The notes: generated by a model from the letters alone, not told the origin. A DNA stretch of 64,000 nt from Maridesulfovibrio sp050916235 (GCF_050916235.1 NZ_CP104854.1:1674001-1738000), one strand, 5' to 3'. Shown: positions 42,934-52,941, counted from the stretch's first letter. Made by a program: numbers and translations.

Positions 42934-45819
42934 ATGACCACACTTCACGGGTTTAAAGAGATTTCACGCGAATACGTAGCCGAACTCAACGGCGAAGCTG
43001 TAATATACGAACATGAAAAGACCGGGGGACGTGTTCTTTCGGTTATCAATGCAGATGAAAACAAAACCTTCGGAATCAGCTTCCGCACTCCTCCGGAGAA
43101 CAGCACCGGGCTGCCGCACATCCTTGAGCACTCGGTTCTTTGCGGATCAAAGAAATACCCGGTCAAAGAGCCGTTCGTGGAGCTGCTCAAGTGCTCCCTG
43201 CAGACTTTTCTGAACGCCATGACCTACCCGGACAAGACGGTCTACCCCGTTGCAAGTCCCAATGAACAGGACTTCCGGAATCTTGTCGGGGTGTACCTTG
43301 ACGCGGTATTCTTCCCCAACCTGACACCCAACACCCTCATGCAGGAAGGCTGGCACTATGTACCGGAAGAAGACGGCACACTGAGCTACAAGGGAGTCGT
43401 CTTCAATGAAATGAAGGGGGCTTACTCCTCCCCGGACAGCCTGCTTTACGAGCACACCCAGCATTCCCTGTTCCCGGACGTAACCTACGGGCTGGACTCA
43501 GGAGGAGATCCGGAAGTGATTCCGGAACTGACCTTTGAGGAATTCATGGAATTCCACGGAAAGTATTACCACCCTTCCAACTCCTACGCATTCTTCTATG
43601 GCGATGATGATCCGGAGCACCGGCTGGTCATGCTGGCAGAATATTTTGACCAGTTTGAACGCATTGACCCCAAATCCGAGATCGGTCTCCAGACTCCCTT
43701 CACGGAACCTGTAACCGTTGTGGACAGATTCGATGCATCGGACGATTCCAGCCAGAAGGCCATGTTCACGGTCAACTTCGGTATCAACCGGCCCCGCAAT
43801 TCCATGACCGATCTTGAACTGGATGTTCTTGAAGAGGTGCTCATCGGCCTGCCCTCCTCTCCCCTGCGCAAGGCCCTCAACGATTCCGGGCTTGGCGAGG
43901 ATCTGGCCGGGGCCGGACTTGAGACCGAACTGCGCCAGAACTACTTTTCCACCGGGCTGAAAGGGATCAATGCCGAAGACGCACCAAAGGTTGAGGAACT
44001 GATTTTCACAACTCTCAGAGACATTGCTGCCAACGGAGTCGCCCGCGAAGACATCGACGCAGCGCTGAACACCATTGAATTCCAGTTACGCGAGAACAAT
44101 ACCGGTTCATACCCGCGGGGCCTTTCTGTCATGATTACCGCCATGGTCTCCTGGCTGTATGATGGTCATCCGCTGGAATACGTTCGCTACGAGGAAGCGC
44201 TTGCGGAACTTAAAGCCCGCATTGAAAACGGGGAGAAAATCCTCGAACCGCTGATCGAAGAGATCTTTCTCAACAACCCCTACCGCTCCAGCGTTCTCCT
44301 CGTTCCAGACAGCGAAGTCGGTTCCGAACGCGAAGCACGCGAAAAGGCCAAACTGGCAGAAGCCCGATCCGCCATGGATGATGCCGCCTATGAAGAGGTA
44401 GTGAAGAAGGCCGAAGAACTGCAGGCCGAGCAGGAAGCACCGGACTCACCGGAAGCGTTGGACACCATTCCGCGCCTGACGGTTGCGGACCTCGACAGGG
44501 AAGGCAAGGAGATCGTCTGCGAAGACAAGGGAGACCTCCTTTTCCACGACCTCGACACCACCGGAATCATTTATCTCGATCTGGCCTTTGATTTCGCAGG
44601 GCTTAATGAGCGGCTCATCCCCTACCTGCCCGTATTCGGGCGGGCACTGACCCAGACCGGAACCAAATCAACTGATTTCGTAACCATGACCCGACGCATG
44701 GCCGCCAAGACCGGCGGCATTTCGCCGACCACACTGGTCACTCCGGTACACGGCATGGATGAGACATGTTCCCGCTTTGTGCTGCGCGGTAAATCCACCG
44801 CTGAAAGAGCAGGCGATCTGCTGGAAATCATCTCAGAACTGCTTCTGGAGGCTTCGTTCGACAACAGGGAGCGCATCCGTCAGATCGTACTGGAATCCAA
44901 GGCCCGCAAGGAGCAGTCGCTGATCCCTTCAGGACACATCATGGCTGCAACCCGCATGAAGGCCCGTTTCAACGAGGCAGGCCTTATCAACGAACTCATG
45001 AACGGCATATCCGGACTTGAGTTCCTGCGTGAGCTGTCCGAACGTGTGGAGAATGATTTTGACTCGGTTGTTGCCGACCTTGAAGAGATCCGGGCAACCA
45101 TACTCAGCCGCGCCACCCTGCTTTCAAACGTAACCATTGACGCAAAGGCTTTCGGCTCTCTCGAGCCCGGCATCAACGGAATGATCTCCGGCCTGCCTGC
45201 CGGGGAACTGAGCAGGGCCCAGCGCAACCTCCGCAAGTTCGCAGACTGCGAAGGGCTGTGCATCCCCGCACAGGTAAACTACGTAGCCAAAGGCGCAAAC
45301 GTATTCGAACATGGATACGAATACTCCGGTGCGGCCCACGTCATCAGCCGCTACCTGCGGACCGGCTACCTCTGGGACAAGGTCCGGGTACAGGGCGGGG
45401 CCTACGGTTCCTTCTCCATGTTCGACCGGACCTCCGGCAGCCTGAGCTTCGTCTCTTACCGCGATCCCAACCTGACCCGCACTCTCGCCACCTATGACGC
45501 TGTAGGCGACTACCTCGCCTCTCTGGCCATGAACAGCGATGAACTGGAAAAGGCCGTTCTCGGCGGAATCGGCGAAATAGACAGCTACATGCTGCCCGAC
45601 GCCAAGGGCTACACCTCCATGGTACGCCATCTCTGCCGCGAGGACGCAGCTTTCAGACAGTCCATCCGCGAACAGGTGCTTGGGTGCAGTGAAAAGGATT
45701 TCAGGAACTTCGCCAAAGCCGCACAGGCTGTTGCAAAACACGGCGATATAGTTGTTCTGGGCAGCAAAAAAGCCATGCAGGAATCCGGGCTCAACATGAA
45801 GCTGGTGGATGTTCTTTAA
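42934..45819 (+). CDS. M16C family zinc metallopeptidase (presequence-protease-like)
   Basis: 961 residues, the length of PreP-type M16C peptidases with two M16 halves in one chain. The inverted zinc motif HxxEH is HILEH at 62-66 (PHILEHSVLCGSKKYPVKEP follows the family exactly). The C-terminal half contains GGAYGSFSMFDRTSG and RDPNLTRTLATYD, the usual substrate-binding part. There is no signal peptide, so it should act in the cytoplasm on peptides. ATG at 42934 has ACGGAGA upstream. Confidence 0.95.
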   Translation: MTTLHGFKEISREYVAELNGEAVIYEHEKTGGRVLSVINADENKTFGISFRTPPENSTGLPHILEHSVLCGSKKYPVKEPFVELLKCSLQTFLNAMTYPDKTVYPVASPNEQDFRNLVGVYLDAVFFPNLTPNTLMQEGWHYVPEEDGTLSYKGVVFNEMKGAYSSPDSLLYEHTQHSLFPDVTYGLDSGGDPEVIPELTFEEFMEFHGKYYHPSNSYAFFYGDDDPEHRLVMLAEYFDQFERIDPKSEIGLQTPFTEPVTVVDRFDASDDSSQKAMFTVNFGINRPRNSMTDLELDVLEEVLIGLPSSPLRKALNDSGLGEDLAGAGLETELRQNYFSTGLKGINAEDAPKVEELIFTTLRDIAANGVAREDIDAALNTIEFQLRENNTGSYPRGLSVMITAMVSWLYDGHPLEYVRYEEALAELKARIENGEKILEPLIEEIFLNNPYRSSVLLVPDSEVGSEREAREKAKLAEARSAMDDAAYEEVVKKAEELQAEQEAPDSPEALDTIPRLTVADLDREGKEIVCEDKGDLLFHDLDTTGIIYLDLAFDFAGLNERLIPYLPVFGRALTQTGTKSTDFVTMTRRMAAKTGGISPTTLVTPVHGMDETCSRFVLRGKSTAERAGDLLEIISELLLEASFDNRERIRQIVLESKARKEQSLIPSGHIMAATRMKARFNEAGLINELMNGISGLEFLRELSERVENDFDSVVADLEEIRATILSRATLLSNVTIDAKAFGSLEPGINGMISGLPAGELSRAQRNLRKFADCEGLCIPAQVNYVAKGANVFEHGYEYSGAAHVISRYLRTGYLWDKVRVQGGAYGSFSMFDRTSGSLSFVSYRDPNLTRTLATYDAVGDYLASLAMNSDELEKAVLGGIGEIDSYMLPDAKGYTSMVRHLCREDAAFRQSIREQVLGCSEKDFRNFAKAAQAVAKHGDIVVLGSKKAMQESGLNMKLVDVL

Positions 45820-45826
45820 ATAGGGC

Positions 45827-45920
45827 TGCCTCCGGCGGCCCTCCGGGGGCTGAGTTTGATGCGCTTTGCGCTTTTGGCAAAAGGATTTAAGAATCTCAAA
45901 CCTTTTTAACAGACTTCGCC
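45827..45920. repeat. modular intergenic repeat, copy 4
   Basis: GCCTCCGGCGGCCCTCCGGG, a TGATGCGCTTTGCGCTTTTG segment (also present near copy 1), then GATTTAAGAATCTCAAACC, TTTTTAACAGACTTCGCC. The hairpin is partly decayed. Confidence 0.7.
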
Positions 45921-45945
45921 AACCTATTTGACAAATGACACAAGA

Positions 45946-45986
45946 GAAAAAAGCCCTGCTGAACTCGTTCAGCAGGGCTTTTTTGT
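45946..45986. terminator. rho-independent terminator after M16C peptidase
   Basis: AAAAAAGCCCTGCTGAAC pairs with GTTCAGCAGGGCTTTTTT. The A and T runs allow it to work in both directions. Confidence 0.9.
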
Positions 45987-46035
45987 ATCCAAACAATTTC
46001 AAAAACAGCTTTATCAAGCTATATGCGATGCAGGC

Positions 46036-46106
46036 TAAAAGTTTTTGAAGGGGAGTCCAGAGGGGAAACTTTTGCAAAAGTTTCCCCTCTGGCCGCCGGA
46101 GGCATC
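46036..46106. repeat. modular intergenic repeat, copy 5 (inverted, long-hairpin form)
   Basis: Reading on the minus strand: GCCTCCGGCGGCC, CAGAGGGGAAACTTTTGC and its complement, then GACTCCCCTTCAAAAACTTTT. It matches copy 3 closely in inverse orientation. Together with copy 4 it flanks the M16C terminator. Confidence 0.8.
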
Positions 46107-46118
46107 TAAAAAAACAAA

Positions 46119-47318
46119 CTAATCAAACGCTAGCGGCTGCAGGATGGAGTTGGACACAAGCATACCGTTCTTGGTCAGCCGCAGGAAACCGCCGCTCATG
46201 CGGATAAGTCCGTTCTTGTGCAATGCTTTGATCACGGCATTCTTTTCCTTGATCAGATCCCTGCCGGTCAGATCCTTGTAGTCGGACAGCTTCAGTCCTT
46301 TTGATGTCCGCAGGGTCAGCATCACCAGTTCCTGAGCACGGATTTCGTCGGTTAGTTCCTCGAAATCCTCACCCACGAAATTACCCCGCACCGCAGCGTC
46401 ATATTCGTCCAGATATGACGGGTTGGTGAACCTGCGAGTACCGATAGTGGAAACGGCGGACGGCCCCAGTCCCAGATAATCCATCCGGTCCCAATAGCCC
46501 TGATTATGACGGGAAATAAATCCCATACGCGCAAAATTCGATATTTCGTACTGAATGTAGCCGTGAGCTTCCAGATACTCGGCTCCGTAGATAAACATGC
46601 GGGCCTGGTCATCATCAGAGGGAAGTTCAAGATCAAGACCGTCATCATAACGTTTGCCGAAAACACTGTCCGGCTCAATGCTCAGACCGTAACAGGAAAT
46701 ATGCTCCGGCTTGAGCTTCACAGCGGCCTTGAGTTCATTATTCCAGTCCTTGGGCTTCTGACGCGGCAGTCCCCAGATCAGGTCTATGCTTATGTTCCCG
46801 AACCCGGCCTTGCGGGCCATATAGAAGGTTTCCGCTGCCTGCCGGGCCGAGTGCGGCCTTCCCAGCGTTTCCAGATTACGGTCATCAAGGGACTGGAATC
46901 CGATACTCAGCCGGTTGATTCCCATCCCGCTCAGATGCTGGAAATATGTAGTATCGTTAGCCGAATCCGGGTTTGCCTCAAGGGTAATTTCCATGCCCTT
47001 GGTGAATGAGAAATTCTTGCGCAGGGCATCCATGATCAGTTGAAGCTGAAACGGCGGAATCAGGCTCGGAGTCCCTCCTCCGAAATAGACGGTGCCTATC
47101 CTTGGATTATTGAGCCGTTTGCCCCACAGCTCGATTTCAGCGAGAAGCGTCTTCAGATACCAGGCAAACTGGACCTGATCGAACGGTTGTGAATGAAAAG
47201 CGCAGTAATTGCACTTACGTCTGCAGAATGGGACATGGATATAGATCAGCAGGTTTCTGGACTCACTGCCGTCACCCCGCAACAGCGGAGCATTGAAAAA
47301 AGCCGGGATTAAACTCAT
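46119..47318 (-). CDS. hemW: radical SAM heme chaperone HemW
   Basis: 399 residues. The radical SAM cluster motif is PFCRRKCNYCAFHS with the extra Cys/Phe typical of HemW/HemN relatives, followed by YFGGGTPSLIPP and GINRLSIGFQSLDDRNLETLGRPHSA (key part GFQSLDDRNL). The C-terminal HemN domain ends with GLIRMSGGFLRLT. Many proteins once named oxygen-independent coproporphyrinogen oxidase are HemW heme chaperones; the missing N-terminal extension of HemN favours HemW here. Confidence 0.92.
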   Translation of the reverse strand: MSLIPAFFNAPLLRGDGSESRNLLIYIHVPFCRRKCNYCAFHSQPFDQVQFAWYLKTLLAEIELWGKRLNNPRIGTVYFGGGTPSLIPPFQLQLIMDALRKNFSFTKGMEITLEANPDSANDTTYFQHLSGMGINRLSIGFQSLDDRNLETLGRPHSARQAAETFYMARKAGFGNISIDLIWGLPRQKPKDWNNELKAAVKLKPEHISCYGLSIEPDSVFGKRYDDGLDLELPSDDDQARMFIYGAEYLEAHGYIQYEISNFARMGFISRHNQGYWDRMDYLGLGPSAVSTIGTRRFTNPSYLDEYDAAVRGNFVGEDFEELTDEIRAQELVMLTLRTSKGLKLSDYKDLTGRDLIKEKNAVIKALHKNGLIRMSGGFLRLTKNGMLVSNSILQPLAFD

Positions 47319-47337
47319 TAAATATACCTGAAAACCT

Positions 47338-48180
47338 CTACCTGCTGATCCAAAGGGAGGTGCCCTCCAATCCCTGCAGCAGCTTTACACATACTGAGCG
47401 GGGAAAAAGCTTTTCCACGGCAGTCTGGTCATGAATTCCACGTCCGACCGCAACCGCTGCATAGTGTCTCTTTGCTGCATGCTGAAGAATAGCTTTGGCA
47501 ACATTATCACTCTCTATGACCACTTCGCTGAGTCTGGACTCGTCAACACCGTTTCCAGTCAGATGTTCGCGGCACAGGGCAAATACATCCTCGGAAGTGA
47601 CTGCGCCCATTTCCTTTGAATTCCGTACATGCAGCATGGTTATGTCGTGGTTGGGATTGTCGTTGAGCATGAATCCGACATGGTCGGCAATCCGCTGGGA
47701 CGGCGGGTCCTCGTCAACACAGAGCAGCACATTCTTTTTGGGAATATCGTGGGGACATTTGCAGAACCAGAGCGGAAAATTTATATCTTCCCAGATAACC
47801 TTGCTGCCCACCCTGTAATCAAAAAATTCTTCAAGCATCGACGGGGTCTGGCGGCCGAGCACAACCGCGTCGTACATTCCCTTGTGACCTTCCTGAACAA
47901 TTTCACGGGCAGTATTTCCCCGTGAATGAATGCTTTTGATCTCGATTTTGTTTTTGGAACAGAAACTGTGGTCAATAAACCACTTGCGTGCATCCTCAAG
48001 CAGTTTTTCACCCTTTGCCCGGGGGTTTCCTGAACACCAGGAGCCCTTGGGAGGCGCAACGTGAAACAATGTTATCCGAATATCACAAGGAGAATGAAAG
48101 AAATCCTTTATGAACCTTACCGCATATGAAGACGCGCCATCAGCGCATACACCCACCATCAAATGCTTTTCCATACCCAC
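47338..48180 (-). CDS. tandem universal stress protein (two Usp domains)
   Basis: 280 residues with two Usp-like halves. The first (about 1-140) has HLMVGVCADGASSYAVRFIKDF and DAVVLGRQTPS; the second (150-280) has NVLLCVDEDPPSQRIADHV and YAAVAVGRGIHDQ. The ATP-binding G-2x-G-9x-G(S/T) is not clear in either half, so nucleotide binding is uncertain. It lies 19 bp upstream of hemW on the same strand. Confidence 0.85.
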   Translation of the reverse strand: MGMEKHLMVGVCADGASSYAVRFIKDFFHSPCDIRITLFHVAPPKGSWCSGNPRAKGEKLLEDARKWFIDHSFCSKNKIEIKSIHSRGNTAREIVQEGHKGMYDAVVLGRQTPSMLEEFFDYRVGSKVIWEDINFPLWFCKCPHDIPKKNVLLCVDEDPPSQRIADHVGFMLNDNPNHDITMLHVRNSKEMGAVTSEDVFALCREHLTGNGVDESRLSEVVIESDNVAKAILQHAAKRHYAAVAVGRGIHDQTAVEKLFPRSVCVKLLQGLEGTSLWISR

Positions 48181-48276
48181 CTGCCTGTTGTTGAAGCATA
48201 TGTATATCCATCAGGAATTCATGGCTTATAAATGCAACCATGTATTACAATAGCGGGTAAGAAATATTAAAACAAG

Positions 48277-48831
48277 CTAAGATTTATCCAGTTCTTTTGC
48301 GTACCTTTCATTTTCGCTGAAGAGGCATCCGCAGTACTGCTGCCGGTAAATGCCCATGTCTTTGGAGCGCTCGATTCCGTCGTTCCATCCTTCACGAAAA
48401 TCATAGTAGTAGAATTCGCATTTACCGGTCCCGGCCATGTCCCGGCCCAATTCCGCTATCCTGTTATGCTGCTGGAACTTGCTGTAAAGGAGTGTAGTGG
48501 TAAAAAAATCAAAGCCGCCCCGCTTTGCCAGAGATAACGTCCGCTCCAACCTATCCGCATAGCAGTGGAAACAACGGTTTTCCTCACGGAATGCCACGTT
48601 GCGGAACCAGCGTTTGGAATCATATTCGTCCTGCCGGCCGATAACTTTCACCCCCATGCGGGCACAGACTTCAAGAAAACCGTCACGGCGGCGCACATAT
48701 TCCTGCAGGGGATGGATGTTGGGATTATAAAAAAAAGCGGAAACCTCGAAACCCTGATCACGCAGGATGTCGATGGTGGTGATGGAACAGGGCCCGCAAC
48801 AGCCATGCATCAATATTCGTCTGGAATCCAT
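48277..48831 (-). CDS. queH: epoxyqueuosine reductase QueH
   Basis: 184 residues of the DUF208/QueH family: ILMHGCCGPCSITTIDIL with the Cys11-Cys12...Cys15 cluster, ENRCFHCYADRLERTLSLAKRGG (key part CFHCYADRL) and YRQQYCGCLFSE. QueH carries out the last step of queuosine synthesis in tRNA in bacteria lacking QueG. The Cys pairs bind an iron-sulfur cluster and a further metal. Confidence 0.94.
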   Translation of the reverse strand: MDSRRILMHGCCGPCSITTIDILRDQGFEVSAFFYNPNIHPLQEYVRRRDGFLEVCARMGVKVIGRQDEYDSKRWFRNVAFREENRCFHCYADRLERTLSLAKRGGFDFFTTTLLYSKFQQHNRIAELGRDMAGTGKCEFYYYDFREGWNDGIERSKDMGIYRQQYCGCLFSENERYAKELDKS

Positions 48832-48876
48832 TTCAACAGAACTCTCGCGCCGCTACAGGCGCAGCAAAGCCGGTTC

Positions 48877-48928
48877 AAAAAAACTGAGCCCGGAGAAAGA
48901 CTGTTATACAGTTTTCCGCCGGGCTCAG
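48877..48928 (-). terminator. rho-independent terminator of rng
   Basis: On the minus strand CTGAGCCCGG pairs with CCGGGCTCAG, enclosing a second hairpin (AAACTGTATAACAGT), followed by TTTTTTT. It lies between rng and queH. Confidence 0.9.
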
Positions 48929-48941
48929 AGACAAAGTACTA

Positions 48942-50435
48942 CTATACAGCCCACTGAATCTCGATGTTGATCTTGGTATCGAACATCTTTTCGTAGCTGA
49001 TGATGGCATCGCGCTTATGATTGAGCAGGTACAGGGCCAGTTCCTCCTCCGCCTCATAAATCAGGGGAGAGGCACATCCGGGCCTGCGCAGCATGCGGTA
49101 AATATCCTTGAGGGCCTGCATGGCCTGCCACTCCATATTGCGACGGATACCTGTTCCCTCGCAGCAGGGACATGCTTCCGAAGAAACGGCAATAGCCGAA
49201 GAACCCAGACGCTGACGCACCAGTTCCATCAGCCCGAAGCGGGAGATTCGTCCTACATCGGTACGGGCCCGGTCCCCTTTCAGGGCGGCGCGCATGGTCT
49301 TTTCCACTTCGCGGCAATGCTTGGGGTCCTTCATTTCAATGAAGTCGATGACCACCTGACCGCCGAGGTCACGCAGCTTGAGCTGACGGGCAATCATCTC
49401 CGCGCTTTCCTTGTTGGTCTTGAGCGCCATTTCCTTGAAGTTGCGTTCGCCGCCGATCTTGCCGGAGTTGATGTCGATGGCTGTCAGGGCCTCGGTCTGG
49501 TCGAAAACGAGACGGCCGCCGGAAGGCAGGTTGACCTCGCGTCCGTAGATCTGCTCAATCTGCTTCACCAGGTTGAACCGTTCCCACAGGGATTTATCGG
49601 TGTCGCTGTGCAGCTTGACCAGATTATTGCGCCGGGGGAAAGACAGGGCTGCAAGCTTCTTGACCTGCTCTGCTGTTTCCTTGTCGTCCACCCAGATTTC
49701 GGTCACATCCGAAGACAGGTAGTCGCGCACTGAACGGGCGGCGAGGCTCATCTCTTCGTAAACCGGAGACGGTGGCTTGATATCCTGTCCTTTCTCACGG
49801 ATGTCGTTCCAGAGTCTGGTCAGGAACTTGAAATCGCGACGCAGGGCGGACTTGCTCTGCCCCTTGCTGGCAGTACGGACGATTACACCGACACCTGGAC
49901 CGGGGCTGACTTCGTCGATTACTTCCTTGAGGCGCTGACGTTCCTTCTCGTCTTCGATCTTGCGGGAAATACCGATCTGTTCGCGCCCGGGAGTCAGCAC
50001 AAAATAGCGACCCGGAAGTGACAGGTAGGACGAAAGAAAAGCTCCCTTCTTGCCGGTAGGTTCCTTTACAACCTGAACAAAAATTTCCTGTCCGGGCTTT
50101 AACACCTTCTGCAGAAGAGGAAAACGGTGTCCTTTCTTGAGGGTATATGTGCCCTGGTAGTACTCGGGGTGAACTTCATCAACCTGCAGGAAACCGTTTC
50201 TTTCTGCACCGTAGTTGATGAAGGCCGCCTGAAGCGCGGCATCAATATTGTGGATGTAACCTTTGTAGATGTTACCTTTGGTCTTGGCCTGATGGAGCAT
50301 TTCAACGTAATACTCGATAACCTGGCCTTCCTGAGTAAGCGCGACTTCCACCTGTTCTCCGGGAAGCACGCTGATGAACATTTTTTCTTTTTTCTTTTTT
50401 CCTGCTGCTATTTCTGTTGTCATATTCCAATCCAA
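48942..50435 (-). CDS. rng: ribonuclease G/E family endoribonuclease
   Basis: 497 residues, ribonuclease G size. The N-terminal S1-like domain (GNIYKGYIHNIDAALQAAFINYG, key part NIDAALQAAFI) is followed by the RNase H-like catalytic part with TAIDINSGK (first metal Asp) and VVIDFIEMKD (second). The zinc-link is CPCCEGTG near the C-terminus. It cuts single-stranded RNA in rRNA and mRNA processing. Starts at 50435 or 50423 are both possible. Confidence 0.95.
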   Translation of the reverse strand: MDWNMTTEIAAGKKKKEKMFISVLPGEQVEVALTQEGQVIEYYVEMLHQAKTKGNIYKGYIHNIDAALQAAFINYGAERNGFLQVDEVHPEYYQGTYTLKKGHRFPLLQKVLKPGQEIFVQVVKEPTGKKGAFLSSYLSLPGRYFVLTPGREQIGISRKIEDEKERQRLKEVIDEVSPGPGVGVIVRTASKGQSKSALRRDFKFLTRLWNDIREKGQDIKPPSPVYEEMSLAARSVRDYLSSDVTEIWVDDKETAEQVKKLAALSFPRRNNLVKLHSDTDKSLWERFNLVKQIEQIYGREVNLPSGGRLVFDQTEALTAIDINSGKIGGERNFKEMALKTNKESAEMIARQLKLRDLGGQVVIDFIEMKDPKHCREVEKTMRAALKGDRARTDVGRISRFGLMELVRQRLGSSAIAVSSEACPCCEGTGIRRNMEWQAMQALKDIYRMLRRPGCASPLIYEAEEELALYLLNHKRDAIISYEKMFDTKINIEIQWAV

Positions 50436-50472
50436 GGAAAAGTTTGAGTTTTCCCGGATTCAACAGCTCAAA

Positions 50473-51459
50473 TCATGTATCGTCGCCAAGCCTGCAATCG
50501 TAATAAAATTCATCACCTGTCTGCCTGACGTGCAGTCTGCCGTTTTTTTCCAGCTTCTTGAGGGCCAGATCCACTTCACCAAGTGTAATCTCGAGTGCCC
50601 CGGCGAGCTGTTGCGCTGTTTGCGGCCTGCGCATGAGAGAAGCCTGAATCCGGTCAAAGGCATCGGATTTATCCGCCTGCACACGGGCGGGATTATCCGT
50701 GCCGCTCCTTTCCTTCACTCCGGTCTCCTGACCGCAATCCCTGTTCTTAAAGGGCGCGGCATCAAGAACCTTTTTCCAGTGGCCAAGGGTCGCGGAATCA
50801 ACCGGACCGGCCTTATCCAGAGTACCGGGTCGTGAAAGTGTGACCACATCAACGCGGTCGGGACCAAGTTCAGCGCTGAATTCCTTCATTTTCTGAAGGT
50901 TCTCGTCTGAATCATTGTATCCCCTTGAAAGGAGCACTTCCAGAAAGATCTTACCTTTGAACTCCTTGCGGAATTCAATCAGAGCCCGGGCAATGGCAAG
51001 GGGATCAGTCCCTTTGCACGGCCTGTTAATGGCCCTGAATTCCGAAGCGATCAGGGAGTCCATGGATGGAAGCACCACATCGGCCTCCAGCAGTTCCCTT
51101 CTCACTTCAGGGTCCGTCATCGTGGATGCGTTGGTAAGCACGGCCACGTTCATTGACGGGAAAAGTTTTTTTACGCCCCGAATTATTTCGGGCATGTCAG
51201 AATTAAGGGTGGGTTCTCCGAGTCCCCCCAACGTGATAAAATCGGGCAACAGATGCCCTTCGCCCTTCCATTGCTCCAGTTCCTGCAGAATCTCTGCGGC
51301 GGGTACATAAGCTTTTCGCTCTGAGGTCAGAATGTCGGTCTTCCCTACTTCACAGTAGACACAGTCCATGGAACAGACCCTGCTGCCGAGTAGATCCAGA
51401 CCGAGAGAGCGGCCTATCCTGCCGGAAAAAACCGGCCCGAAGACATACTTGTAACCCAT
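50473..51459 (-). CDS. radical SAM protein (COG0731-like) with C-terminal winged-helix part
   Basis: 328 residues from the ATG at 51459, which has GAGG upstream; ATG 51480 is less well placed. FGPVFSGRIGRSLGLDLLG is followed by the radical SAM motif CSMDCVYCEVG, TLGGLGEPTLN and LTNASTM. The C-terminal 70 residues (RIQASLMRRPQTAQQLAGALEI) look like a winged helix. COG0731 proteins relate to wybutosine-synthesis enzyme TYW1, but the bacterial role is unknown. It lies 38 bp upstream of rng on the same strand. Confidence 0.86.
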   Translation of the reverse strand: MGYKYVFGPVFSGRIGRSLGLDLLGSRVCSMDCVYCEVGKTDILTSERKAYVPAAEILQELEQWKGEGHLLPDFITLGGLGEPTLNSDMPEIIRGVKKLFPSMNVAVLTNASTMTDPEVRRELLEADVVLPSMDSLIASEFRAINRPCKGTDPLAIARALIEFRKEFKGKIFLEVLLSRGYNDSDENLQKMKEFSAELGPDRVDVVTLSRPGTLDKAGPVDSATLGHWKKVLDAAPFKNRDCGQETGVKERSGTDNPARVQADKSDAFDRIQASLMRRPQTAQQLAGALEITLGEVDLALKKLEKNGRLHVRQTGDEFYYDCRLGDDT

Positions 51460-51879
51460 AACCGCCTCATCAAGAAGCAAAAAATCTATTTAAACGAACA
51501 ATACAGTAAATACTCTGCCCGCACACGCAAAAAAAAGCAAACCACAACCGGCACTATTTCACTCTGTAGACACATTTAGTATTCTGGTAGGTGGCTTGAT
51601 ATTCTCCGCGCTTTTGAAAAACCCGTATAAAACTACGGGAGCGCAAAGAGCCCCCGCCCTGAATCCCCTTCAGTTGTCCGGAGAAAGAGCGGTCCGCCAT
51701 TCCATTGAAATTCCAACTGTGATTGTTGCGGGAGATGTGTAATGATAGCTGTGCGAAGAACGACCCCGGTCAAACCGGACAGTATGCACTTATTCTCAAA
51801 TGTCAAAAAACTCAAGCAGTATATACTGTGCCATGCGGGTTTCAGCATCGAAGCACGGCCGCTCAGGCCTCATTTTACA

Positions 51880-51908
51880 TTGACTTTGTGCGCTATCGTC
51901 CGTAATCG
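51880..51908 (+). promoter_or_regulatory. candidate promoter of trmI
   Basis: TTGACT (51880-51885) and TAATCG (51903-51908) are 17 bp apart, and CAGGAGG stands before the trmI ATG. The gap 51460-51940 holds no gene that I can support; short open frames there have no convincing start or composition. Confidence 0.4.
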
Positions 51909-51940
51909 GGGCGTGATATTCTATCAGGAGGAACGTCTGA

Positions 51941-52870
51941 ATGCTTAAAGCTGGACAACTTATATTGCTGGTAAACCCCAAGGGCAAGCGCTACCTGCGC
52001 ATGCTCAAAGCCGGGGAAGAAATACATACACATGACGGAATGCTTCTTACGGACAACATTGCCGCTGCCGGATACGGAAAGGTAGTTGAAACCCACCTCG
52101 GACACAAATACCAGATTCTGAAACCGACCATATACGATGTAATCAAGGGCCTCAAACGCCAGACCCAGATCATGTACCCCAAGGAAATCGGGTACCTGCT
52201 GCTCAAGCTCGGCATCGGCCCCGGCACAAGGGTTGTCGAATCCGGTTCCGGTTCCGGCGGCCTGACCACCGCTCTCGCCTATTATGTAGGCGAAACCGGA
52301 AAGGTCTACACCCATGAGAAACGCCCGGAATTCTACAAGCTGGTTCGCAGCAACCTTGAATGGGCAGGACTTGAAGACCGCGTTGAACAGTTCAACCTCA
52401 ACATCGAGGACGGCTTTCTTGCCAGCGACTGCGACGCCCTGTTTCTTGACGTCCCCAACCCGTGGGAATACCTGCACCACATCCCCAAGGCCGTAATCCC
52501 CGGAGCCATGTGCGGATTCCTGCTGCCCACCACCAATCAGGTCAGCGATCTTTTAAAGGCCATGGAAGAGCTGCCCTTCGAAGAAATCGAAGTATGTGAA
52601 ATCCTCGTGCGCAACTACAAGCCCGTTGCCGAGCGTCTGCGTCCCGAAGACCGCATGGTCGCCCACACCGGCTACCTCGTTTTTGCCCGCAACATGCACG
52701 GCTGTGAAATGAGCGTGGAAGCACCCAAGAAAAAGCGTGAGAACCGCGGCAAGCCTGCGGCAGACAAGTATCATGTTGAAAGAAAGGACATGATCCACGC
52801 GAAGCAGGAAACTCCTGACACTGAAGAGCAGGACTTCGAAACTCCAGCAGATGAGGAAAGCGCAGAATAG
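51941..52870 (+). CDS. trmI: tRNA (adenine-58-N1)-methyltransferase TrmI
   Basis: 309 residues. The N-terminal beta domain (MLKAGQLILLVNPKGKRYLR, HTHDGMLLTDNI) and the catalytic domain (RVVESGSGSGGLTTALAYYV, then CDALFLDVPNPWEYL) match TrmI. It makes m1A58 in the T-loop. The last 70 residues are an added charged tail rich in Lys and then Glu, unlike the compact usual C-terminus. CAGGAGG lies upstream of the ATG. Confidence 0.94.
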   Translation: MLKAGQLILLVNPKGKRYLRMLKAGEEIHTHDGMLLTDNIAAAGYGKVVETHLGHKYQILKPTIYDVIKGLKRQTQIMYPKEIGYLLLKLGIGPGTRVVESGSGSGGLTTALAYYVGETGKVYTHEKRPEFYKLVRSNLEWAGLEDRVEQFNLNIEDGFLASDCDALFLDVPNPWEYLHHIPKAVIPGAMCGFLLPTTNQVSDLLKAMEELPFEEIEVCEILVRNYKPVAERLRPEDRMVAHTGYLVFARNMHGCEMSVEAPKKKRENRGKPAADKYHVERKDMIHAKQETPDTEEQDFETPADEESAE

Positions 52871-52904
52871 CGTTTCCTTTTGCGGATTGTTGATCGTTGA
52901 TGCT

Positions 52905-52941
52905 AAAAGCCGGCCCTCCGATGCGGAGGGCCGGCTTTTTT
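52905..52941 (+). terminator. rho-independent terminator after trmI
   Basis: AAAAGCCGGCCCTCCG pairs with CGGAGGGCCGGCTTTTTT. Its T-run touches the 3' end of the convergent Shedu-like gene. Confidence 0.93.

Noticed and set aside
45124..46077. 317-residue minus-strand frame at the end of the M16C gene
   Set aside because: Covers the C-terminal coding region and an intergenic repeat and terminator, so it is not a gene.
51742..51948. 68-residue frame upstream of trmI
   Set aside because: It overlaps the trmI ribosome binding site, has mixed composition and no similarity, while an opposite frame covers the same DNA.
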